NCBI GenBank assembly: GCA_030765065.1
Contig: CM060990.1
Coordinates: forward strand, 661,738,618 to 661,802,617
Direction of reading: 5' to 3'
Length of the DNA: 64,000 bases
From: Deroplatys truncata
Lineage: Eukaryota; Arthropoda; Insecta; Mantodea; Mantidae
The first letter of the stretch is position 1. The number at the start of each line of letters is the position of its first letter. The translations under genes were made by a program, and so were the position numbers. Shown here in pieces: positions 55,160 through 64,000 of this stretch. The notes beneath the pieces were generated by a model. The model made no database searches and had not been told where the DNA came from. It saw only the letters and a list, made by a program, of their open reading frames with translations.

Positions 55160-57440
55160 CGTAACCTCAATCAGGTGAACTAGTTCAATTCCCCGTCACT
55201 TCCCTTCCTTTGTGACGCAGCCTCTTCACGTCGGACGGTTATTTCACAAGGCCACTTCACTCAGGTGAACTAGGTCAATTCTCCGTCACTTCACTTCCTT
55301 CGTGGCGCAGCCTCTTCACTCCGGGCGGTTATTTCACCAATGTCACTTCACTCAGGTGAACTAGTTCAATTCAGTCACTTCGCTTCCTTCGCGACGCAGC
55401 TTCTTCACGATGGACGGCGCACTTCACCAATGTCACTTCACTCAGGTGAACTTATTCAATTCTACGTATCCTCACTTCCTTCGTGACGCAGCCTCTTCAC
55501 ACCGGACGGTTCACTTCATCAACGTATATTCACTCAGGTGAACTAGTTCCATTCCCCTTCGTGACGCAGCCTCTTCACATCGGGCGGTTATTTCACCAAG
55601 GCCACTTCACTCAGGTGAAGTAGTTCAATTCTCCGTCACTTCACATCCTTCGGGACGCAGCTTCTTCACGACGGACAGTGCACTTCACCAATGTCACGTC
55701 AAACAGGTGAACTGGTTCAATTATTCTTCTGCTAACTTCCTTCGTGACGCGCCCTCTTCACACCAGACGGTTCACTTCATCAATGTCACTTCACTCAGGT
55801 GAACTAGTTCAAATCTCCGTCACTTCACTTCCTTCGCGACGCAGATTCTACACGATAGACGGTTCACTTCACCTATATCACTTCACTCAGGTGAACTAGT
55901 TCAATTCTACGTATCCTCACTTCCTTCGTGACGCACCCTCTTCACACCAGACGGTTCACTTCATCAATGCCACTTCACTCAGGTGAACTAGTTCAATTCT
56001 CCGTCACTTCACTTTCTTCGTGACGCAGTCTCTTCACTAGGGCGGTTATTTCACCAAGGCCACTTCACTCTGGTGAACTAGTTCAATTCTCCGTCAGTTC
56101 ATTTCCTTCGCGACACAGCCTCTTCACAAAGACGGTGCACTTCACCAATGTCACGTCACTCAGGTGAACTGGTTCAATTCTCCGTCTCCTCACTTCCTTC
56201 GTGACGCACCCTCTTCACACCAGACGGTTCACTTCATCAATGTCACTTCACTCAGGTGAACTAGTTCAATTCTCCGTCACTTCACTTCCTTCGCGACGCA
56301 GCTTCTTCACGACGGACGGTGCACTTCACCAATGTCGCTTCACTAAGGTGAACTGGTTCAATTCTCCGTCTCCTCACTTCCTTCGTGACGCACCCTCTTC
56401 ACACCAGACGGTTCACTTCATCAATGCCACTTCACTCAGGTGAACTAGTTCAATTCTCCGTCACTTCACTTCCTTCGCGACGCAGCTTCTTCACGACGGA
56501 CGGTGCACTTCACCAATGTCGCTTCACTAAGGTGAACTGGTTCAATTCTCCGTCTCCTCACTTCCTTCGTGACGCACCCTCTTCACACCAGACGGTTCAC
56601 TTCATCAATGCCACTTCACTCAGGTGAACTAGTTCAATTCTCCGTTACTTCACTTCCTTCGCGACGCAGCTTCTTCACGACGGCCGGTGCACTTCACCAA
56701 TGTCGCTTCACTCAGGTGAACTAGTTCAATTCTCCGTCACTTCACTTTCTTCGTGACGCAGTCTCTTCACTAGGGCGGTTATTTCACCAAGGCCACTTCA
56801 CTCTGGTGAACTAGTTCAATTCTCCGTCAGTTCATTTCCTTCGCGACGCAGCCTCTTCACAAAGACTGTGCACTTCACCAATGTCACGTCACTCAGGTGA
56901 ACTGGTTCAATTCTCCGTCTCCTCACTTCCTTCGTGACGCACCCTTTTCACACCAGACGGTTCACTTCATCAATGCCACTTCACTCAGGTGAACTGGTTC
57001 AATTCTCTGTATACTCACTTCCTTCGTGACGCGGCCTCTTCACACCGGACGGTTCACTTCATCAACGTAATTTCACTCAGGTGAACTAGTTCAATTCTCC
57101 GTCACTTCCCTTCCTTCGTAACGCAGCCTCTTCACGTCGGGAGGTTATTTCACCTACGTAACTTCACTCAGGTGAACTAGTTCAATTCTCCGTCACTTCC
57201 CTTCCTTCGTGACGCAGCCTCTTCATGTCGGGCGGTTATTTCACCAAGGCCACTTCACTCAGGTGAACCAGTTCAATTCTCCGTCACTTCACTTCCTTCG
57301 TGGCGCCGCCTCTTCACGCCGGACTGTACACTTCACCAATGTCACTTCACTCAGGTGAACTAGTTCAATTCTCCGTCACTTTACTCCCTTCGTAACGCAG
57401 CGTCTTCACGCCGGACGGTTCACTTCACTCGGCAGTCGAA
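55160..57440. repeat. 92-bp tandem array, about 25 units
   Basis: Each plus-strand unit contains TTCACTCAGGTGAACTAGTT, CTCCGTCACTTCACTTCC, TTCGTGACGCAGCCTCTTCA, then CGGACGGTTCACTTCACCAA. The AGGTGAAC landmark recurs about every 92 bp from 55162 to 57350. A dimer (184 bp) is repeated around 56.2-56.6 kb, and a block of about eight units recurs 733 bp apart (near 56011 and 56744), so the array has grown by segmental unequal exchange. Most units carry the palindrome TGAACTAGTTCA. Confidence 0.92.
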
Positions 57441-57604
57441 CACAAGTCTTCCGCAACCATCGCTCCGCGGTAGCACTCGCTGCACGTCACAGAAGCCTTA
57501 ATCAACTCGCTCTGCTTGTCGCACCAAAAATACAGTCATTAAGCCGCTCACATACACTCTACTCCACTGACGTGCACTAACTGGCAATTGAAATGGCGAT
57601 TGCC

Positions 57605-57721
57605 TGATTGCCCGCGAGAGCGCTCGCTTATAAAGGCGGTGGAATCTTCCACAGAAGGTTCTCGAACATTCACATGAACACACTTTCTAGAGGAGAGGGA
57701 GATAAAGCTTCCAGAAAATTC
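57605..57721 (-). promoter_or_regulatory. HSE + TATA + initiator, copy B
   Basis: Two perfect heat-shock elements: TTCcaGAAaaTTC (57709-57721) and the four-unit GAAggTTCtcGAAcaTTC (57654-57671). A GAAtcTTC pair lies at 57642-57649. The TATA box (TTTATAA on the minus strand) is at 57628-57634, and an ATCAGG initiator sits about 30 bases on, near 57605. Transcription would run leftward into the 92-bp array. Confidence 0.7.
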
Positions 57722-58069
57722 TTGTTTCTGCCGATAGCGCTCCGGTGTTTACACTGGCACGCGGCGTCATCGTTGTTTACTCGGACTGCTCGGCGCCGAC
57801 CTCCCGATAACCTTGAGGCACAACTGCCACACTATAACGTGTGTTTAGACTTTACGTAACCTCGTGTCAAGTCACATTGCGCTGAATACCCGATTCATGC
57901 GTGATTTTTCAAAATTGCTTTCTCATAACCATATTAAATCTGCAGACTGATTTCTTGGTCATTACATGTTTCACAATTTAGTAAAAGCAAGGTTTTAAAC
58001 AGCTATAAATAGCACACAAGATACCTAAGGTGGCATCTGGAAAGAATCTCACTATATTGTGATGCAGCA

Positions 58070-58620
58070 ACTATGGTCCGAGGTTATCGGGAGGTCGGCG
58101 CCACGCAGTCGGAGATGAAGTGGCGGTCTCGCCCGGCCTAAACACCGGAATCGGTATTGGCAGATAATTAGAATCTTCTGGAAGTTACTCCCCCCTAAAC
58201 GTGTGTCCACATAGTTCTAGAATGTTCTGTGGAAGATTCAATTGGTTATATAAGCTAGCGTTCTCGCAAGTGAAGTTAGTTGAGTGAGTCGGTGAATGAG
58301 TCAGTGAACGAGATAGTGAGTGTAGTTCTGGTGCGGTGAAATGCGCTGTTCTCCTAGGGAGTTTGCGACGACTGCCGTGACGTGCAATGACTGCTGCTAC
58401 TTCAGGAGAGACTAAAGACGTCTTGGGCGAACTCTTCAGTGAGAGAAGTGAACTATTCGAAGAAGAGGCTACGTCCAGCGTACTTCATTACGCCACTACG
58501 TCTTGTAGAAGGTGAAGTGAGGGAAAACTGAACTAGTTCACATCAGTGAAGTAACTGTGTGAATTAAGTGGAGTCTCAGTGAAATTTGATCTATATTAAA
58601 ACGGTAACAGTGAAAAAAGC
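58070..58620 (+). repeat. Heat-shock-type promoter cassette, copy C, facing away from copy B
   Basis: The inverted start GAGGTTATCGGGAGGTCGGCGCC (58079-58101) equals the complement of 57793-57815, so B and C are head to head about 260 bp apart. The leader contains a single diverged repeat unit (AACTGAACTAGTTCACATCAG) and the shared end TCTCAGTGAAATTTGATC. No heat-shock protein frame follows. Confidence 0.65.
58171..58281 (+). promoter_or_regulatory. HSE + TATA + initiator, copy C
   Basis: GAAtcTTCtgGAA (58171-58183) and TTCtaGAAtgTTC (58215-58227) are perfect three-unit elements. GAAgaTTC at 58232-58239 adds two more units next to TATATAAG (58247-58254). A TTAGTT initiator-like hexamer lies at about 58276-58281, the correct distance away. 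Confidence 0.7.
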
Positions 58621-58629
58621 TAGACAAGG

Positions 58630-60480
58630 TCACAATATCCTTTTCTTAGACTGATTTATTCATTGCTTCTGGAAATGCATTAATTACTGCAATGAACTGT
58701 GTATTTTCATAGGATAAGCCTTTGCAACATTGCTTACGGCAAGGCCCAGCCTTAAATGTGTTTAATTAAAGCTTGGGACCCGAAGTGCTTGGGATATCCA
58801 AATGTCATTTACATTATTAACTATTCTTGGATAAACCTGGTGGTCTCCAGTCAACGATTTGAGAATTCCAGTAACAGAGTACTACAAATAAGAGCGTCCA
58901 TTCCAAATACTGACGTACAGTCGGTTGCAAAAAGACGTGCCGATATGAGGAACCCGCCATTAAGTTAGCAAGCAAAAATTAACACGCCTCTGCCGCGCCT
59001 TCCATCCCTCATTCGGTTACAGAGGTTAGTGCTTGAATGCCGGACTCATTCAGGGGCTAGTATGGACAGTCTTTGAGAGGAATATTGTTTCAATCATTCA
59101 AGTGACATATACCGATTCTCCACCCCTTTCATCGCCCATCTAGGTTTGACCTTTTTTCATAGGGTAATGGTAGTGTATTGGACTTCAGCTAAAACCAATT
59201 TAAGGAAAGCTCACCTAAGGCAGGCGCGGAACACAAATGATGAAATTCTGCGAACATTGAAGAATGGAAAACACTAAAACTAACCAAAACCGTTTTGCAT
59301 TCGACTGTACTGGAATTTGGATACTGGTCATTATGCCAACCATTTCCCATATAAGTCAGTTTTGGATACATTTTTGCCATTTTTGAGTTACACAAAAGCC
59401 ATTCAAGTCGTCAAATACGCAACACTCATAACACTGCCTAGAAGAACTAAGATGTTTCGGGGAAAGGGGTAGAAATAGCATCCTTTTAGGGGCATGCAAA
59501 GGTGAAAACTCAAATTTTTTAAACAATTTCGCTTTTCTTATCGTAGTCAAACTACCTAGTTCCATAACCTTAATATGTTATCAATCAGTATTGCATAGAA
59601 CTGCCGTTACGTAATTTTGAAAGGATCCCTTTAGAAATTTCATGTGTGTTATCCACTGCCTTTCTCTACGTTTTTGGAACTTCATAATCCTCCATAAAAT
59701 GAAATAGTGTTATAAATTTTCTTTAAAATGTTCATAGAAGTACTAAAAATAATTAAGATGTTGGAAATGATTTTTCTGTAATTTTAATGTTCACCAGTAT
59801 ATTTTTTCATGTACACAATCAGCATCCTAAAAGTGACTAAAATATGTTTTGCAAAGTTAGTCATTTTTATAAAAAATTAAAACAGTACAAGCTATTTCTA
59901 ATCTTTTATCTATAATATTGATCTGTGTTAGAGTATAATTAACGTTACAATTTCTTTTCATTATATGAAACATTTTTAGTGTGCTGTTCAAATAATTTAA
60001 AGTAATACATTCTAAGCTACTGGGGATGTCGAGATGAAAATGTGCGAGTATCATGTGCTTTGATTGTGCAGAATTTAGTATTAATTTCAAAAAGGCATAT
60101 TCAATATTTTAGAATTTAGAATTTTCACCTATGAATATCCTTAAACCAGAGAAAATTTGTACAAGTGACCTCTTATCTTTCAGAGATTTCTGAAACATCG
60201 CATTGGACAGAAATGTGTGACAGCACTTTTACCTTATAGGTGTCCGAGATCTTGCATTTGCGGGATAGGCCGTGGCGAAGTTAGCTTCCTCAGAGTATAA
60301 GAAAAGTATTAAATATTTTATGTAGTTTAACGTCCTTTGTGTAGGACATATTGAACAATGAATTAAATAGATAAAAGTATGCTTAAATGAGCCTGGGTTT
60401 TATAGAGCTTCGAGTTACCCGACATCCATCCTTTCAATAAGTGAAACCCCCAGGGAAACAACTGTATGTAGGTTTTATCG
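58630..60480. other. No gene recognised
   Basis: AT-rich sequence. Minus-strand frames at 59.2-59.6 kb and 59.86-60.09 kb have no motifs. Confidence 0.35.
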
Positions 60481-60484
60481 CCCT

Positions 60485-60552
60485 AAATGAGATTTGAACT
60501 TGGGACATTTCGAATGCGAGACAGACACGCTGCGCCCAGACCACGGAGGTGG
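60485..60552 (-). other. tRNA-like sequence (SINE head)
   Basis: The minus strand shows CCGTGGTCTGGGCGCAGCG (box A-like) and CCCAAGTTCAAATCTC (box B) at tRNA spacing, about 68 bp. The arms do not fold into a sound tRNA, so it is more likely a SINE head or tRNA pseudogene. Confidence 0.4.
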
Positions 60553-60954
60553 GCAATATAAACTCCCTTCAATGCTTTTTCTCTGACAATGAAGTTCTTT
60601 ATAACATTTTCAGCGAAGTTTTTAATATTTAATGAAAACCAAAGTCGAAACAGCCATTTCGATTGAAAGAACAAAAGATAAATGAAGTAGAAACCAGGGA
60701 ATTGCCATAGTTTTAACTATAAAATGTAAAAAAGAAAGGTTACGTGCTTTTGCAAGCATTCAAAGGAAGAAATTGTGATTTTATTTAGTAATTTGTACAA
60801 TTATATAACAAATTATTTTATTGTACCATTAAATAGAAGGTATCAAAACTATAAGCTATTGCTTTTATTTAAACCTACAATGAACGTAAGCGTAACGATT
60901 GGTATTAGTCATACCCCGCGCAGAGAGTGGTGGTAGGCGATTGCAGTAGTAGCT

Positions 60955-61370
60955 GTCTGAACAGTGCAGTTTCTAAGCGAGGTCGCTAGTGTGCCATGAC
61001 TAGAATTAAACTGGAGAGATAACGCCCGAACGACAGTACAGTGCAGTCTGACCGTCAAAACATCAACACAACGTACGTAACGGAATAGTTACATTTTACG
61101 TTCCTCTTCTTTACGAAACTAACACGCTGAATATTATTTTTCTACTTTGTGAGCGTACGACTTCGCGTAGCGGCAGGGCTTTTGACTTGTTTACGAACCC
61201 GTCCACTATGACTACCAGATTCAACTGTTGCATTTGCTTACTGCAGACCTGTACATGCTACGCACCGAGAATGGTGACGTAACACGGCCTGTCTGTCATG
61301 TTTCTGTGCGAGCTTCCTGTCTCCTTGTGTGCACTTATTCCTCAGGCAGTAGTGCAGGCGTTCACTGTCT
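60955..61370. mobile_element. Long-TIR MITE, second copy (left TIR lost)
   Basis: From AAGCGAGGTCGCTAGTGTGCC through ACGTAACGGAATAG to CACTTATTCCTCAGG it matches the halves at 12.93-13.22 and 28.07-28.34 kb. Unlike them it is uninterrupted at ACGTAACGGA, which supplies the empty-site sequence. The left inverted end is missing or unrecognisably diverged. Confidence 0.75.
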
Positions 61371-61379
61371 AGCTGCTAG

Positions 61380-62905
61380 CTAACACCAGCGAAAACGACT
61401 TATATAAAATGGTCAACTTGGTGGAACTAAACACTCAAGAAAGGACAAGGCGTTAAATATAATTTGCAACCATTCCACGTCAATACATTTCTTTCACCTT
61501 TGTAATGCCCTTCCCAAACTACTGTGACATGGCGACACTAACTACAGTGAAACATGATGAAAATATGGAAACATCAAGGGGAAGGCAAGCCCTAAGTGAA
61601 TCTATATATAAAGGTAAGGCTGAATAACCGTAGATAAGTAACATGAAATATATTAACAAATCTCAAGGAATACAGATAAATATAATGCTGTGGATGTGTA
61701 ACTAAGGTTTGAATATAACAAGTTAAATAGGCTAAATGGTCAATTGTACTTGAGTAGAGGCATTTTCTGTACAAATGTATAATGCCAGGTATCATGCTGC
61801 AGAAAATGCAGCATAACATATTAAAGAAACGAACACATTACCTGAAATTGAGTGGTACATACCCATAACAAAATACACATTGAAATATAAAATGCTTGAG
61901 TGTGCCTAGATTATTTGACTCAGAAAATATTACTTAAATTGAAGCTAGATATAACGAATGGAAGCAAACTTCCGCGATCAACGGCGATTTGCCCCATTCA
62001 CATGCCGCAAGTACGTGTTGTGCGTATAAACGTCAGTTGGAGATAGAAGAATGCAAAGTTTGTTCTGGCTGTTTGCTCCGAGACTGTGGTGGAGGAAATC
62101 AACTCCGCACATGTACTGGCACCAGCGCAACAGTTACTACCGCGGTAAAACATGTGATGTTACAACTTCCATAGAACTTGCTCGAATTGCTCAATACTTG
62201 AATTAGGATGCCATGAAGTATGTTCAATTTTTTTTCTCTCTGCTGATATAACTAAAATAGTGCTTCAAGTTTTCAATTATATCTGCACTAGAATCATTTC
62301 CTCAGAGTAAGACCTGTATATTCCTTCCACAATGAAAAGTCAGCTATAGACAGTGCAAAACTGGGAGTATAAATTCAGTTTTAAATCCTCTTTTCTCCAC
62401 GTTTTATCTGCAACTCGGTCACAAAAGTAACTGTTCTTACAAATGTACAAAACATCTCATTAGCTGCTAAATACATAAGGAGTTAGTGAAGTATTAGTTC
62501 CTACCTAATTAAATTACGTTATTACTCCGGAGATTTATTACATTACTGTAATAAATTAGAAATATTTATGTGCAAAATATAGTTTCAGCTGTTAGGGTGA
62601 GTAACATGAAATGAATATTAATGCGGTGATTGTACCCAAAATTTTGCACATCAATGGGCAAACAAACGTTGACAAGGGCAAAAAAGAGTGAAGGCCAAAC
62701 ACCTTCATATATAATATATTTTTATGCATGTTGATGTAAAGGTAAAACTGGAACACTCATTAAATTAAATGAGCAATAAACTGAAAAATATAGCTGTTGT
62801 GTAAGCGAATGACGGCAGCCATTAATTAACAACCAATTATTTGCATTTCCCATGAGACAGAACCAAACAGTCGTGACGGAAGTAAAAACAAATGAGGCAT
62901 TTTTG
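61380..62905. other. No confirmed gene; one small Cys-rich frame
   Basis: The plus frame 61989-62174 contains ECKVCSGCLLRDCGGG, which matches the first half of a CXXC zinc finger (C-x2-C-x2-C-x4-C-G) but lacks the second cysteine set. No splice context was found that would make it an exon. The rest is AT-rich and featureless. Confidence 0.2.
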
Positions 62906-62909
62906 AAAC

Positions 62910-63240
62910 TAACGATTTTTACTTTGTCTACCACTTACCTGTGTTAGATAGACGAAATGTTGCACTCCACCCGAGTATTACATATCGAGGCATCACTGAA
63001 GATGAAGAATTTGTATAGGAAGGTCTGCGTGAACGCATAACTGATAATAGAAAAGTTGGAAACATACAAAATTTTATAGTGGAGTCAAGACACTATTTTC
63101 TCAAAGCTAGCGACTAACGCTTTTGATTAAAATAGCGCTTTTGTGATTCTGGAATGAAAAATGTATATGTTGAATTTTGTTTGAATAAAATATGAATCAT
63201 TTTAATTCTCACTGAACGTAGGTGATTTATAATCGTCATC
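62910..63240 (+). repeat. Dispersed repeat, copy near the window end
   Basis: ACTTTGTCTACCACTTACCTG, GTTAGATAGACGAAATGTTGC and ACTCCACCCGAGTA match the landmark block of the 42.2 kb repeat. The part downstream of 62995 is diverged. Confidence 0.45.
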
Positions 63241-63244
63241 CTCT

Positions 63245-64000
63245 TACGGGGTTTTCAGATTTATTCGGCCGTTGCCGCCAGTCGGTTGTCTGCTCATGAC
63301 GTCAATACTTTGAAGCGAGTTAATCACCAATGCCTCTGTCAGAAGACTAGCTAAAGATGAGTGGAAGGTTTGGATGTCAACACTTTCGAGGACACCTTAG
63401 TGAAATCGGACTTGTATCGTACCTTTCCAGCGTTTACATTTGGAACGTCTTTCGCTTGCGTCTCGTAAACTAGCAATCTCAGCATGCATGCTGATACGGG
63501 ACCCAAATAGTTGGACGGTTTTTGCAGTGTAGACTGTCTGTACTTAGCACCCAACCATGCAAATTCTGTGATCCGTGGCCACTTCTCTCTCACGTGCAAA
63601 GAATGCACAACATGTCCCAGTTTAAAACAGTTCTACAACGCCGCGGTACATTACCCTGTTTACTAAGTCGGAAACGCATGCAGTACGAGGTTAAATTCCG
63701 CAACTCCCCTTTGAGGCTGTAAAGGCTGAATAATTCTGAAGACCCATTTTAAGAGGGGTGGGAAACTTCTAATGTCATATTAACGGCTATTTCAAAAGAA
63801 AAACTAAGTTATAGCAATCCTCGCCATGTTATAACTCAGTTTAAGCAAGTCTTGTTGAAATAAATAAGATACAAAATAAAGCAAATTATGTGCCATATTC
63901 ATTTTAATTTCTCGTTTCGCTACAGTTTGGTATTATTTTATTGAAATGTTAAACTATGCTGAAGTTGTGTCATCGCAACAGCGTCTGAGTAATTGATCCT
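63245..64000. other. No gene recognised
   Basis: Unclassified sequence. Short frames on both strands at 63.35-63.72 kb overlap each other without motifs. Confidence 0.3.

Larger units (their letters stand above)
54985..57870 (-). repeat. Heat-shock-type promoter cassette, copy B, with expanded array
   Basis: On the minus strand: upstream block, two strong heat-shock elements, TATA, a 5'-leader-like segment (57605-57440), then the 92-bp array, then the common 3' end (CCAGTGAAAGTGAACTAGAT) also seen in copies A and C. No protein frame crosses the array because 92 is not a multiple of three. The expected product is therefore a repeat RNA, if it is transcribed at all. Confidence 0.6.

Noticed and set aside
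56201-56627. Two 80-residue frames with identical repeats
   Set aside because: They fall inside the 92-bp tandem array and repeat with the 184-bp dimer. The unit length is not a multiple of three.
54985-58620. An hsp70 or hsp90 coding gene next to the heat-shock promoters
   Set aside because: No frame with the conserved ATPase start of Hsp70 or Hsp90 was found on either strand downstream of any of the three promoters.

Overview
The window is animal, almost certainly insect, nuclear DNA. It is AT-rich, has no bacterial-style gene packing, and consists mostly of mobile elements in various states of decay: Tc1/mariner-superfamily DNA transposons, tRNA-derived SINEs, non-LTR and Gypsy-type retroelement fragments, and simple repeats. 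The mix resembles a large, repeat-rich insect genome. A cockroach/termite-type origin is a guess, not something the sequence proves. I see no complete conserved host protein-coding gene.

Layout. 0-13 kb: a decayed LINE, a tRNA-like hairpin, a tRNA-derived SINE, two DD41D-type Tc1/mariner elements (one with a second transposon inserted in it), a deleted mariner and a small MITE. 12.9-28.3 kb: a four-level nest. A long-TIR MITE is split by an unclassified insert, which is split by a SINE, which is split by a 14,030-bp near-perfect palindrome. The three inner insertions each have a readable target-site duplication. The palindrome has two 6,857-bp arms around a 316-bp spacer, starts with AG, ends with CT and has a 6-bp duplication, as Polinton/Maverick elements do. 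Each arm carries a TATA promoter, a predicted two-exon mini-gene, a small basic reading frame converging on it, and several families of internal repeats. 28-54 kb: scattered SINEs (three families), LINE and Gypsy fragments, a deleted mariner, a frameshifted Tc1 element, a broken copy of a widespread arthropod repeat protein, and dispersed repeats. 54-59 kb: a 92-bp tandem array of about 25 units lying downstream of a promoter with strong heat-shock-element motifs. A second such promoter faces away from it, and a third copy lies at 33.2-33.7 kb. 59-64 kb: mostly unrecognised AT-rich sequence plus a second copy of the long-TIR MITE.

Two items stand out. The first is the giant palindrome with Polinton-like ends and a spliced gene in each arm. 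The second is the family of heat-shock-type promoter cassettes, one of which would transcribe an expanded 92-bp repeat, an arrangement reminiscent of Drosophila heat-inducible repeat RNAs. All family assignments are from memory and visual reading. Splice sites, promoters and expression are predictions.
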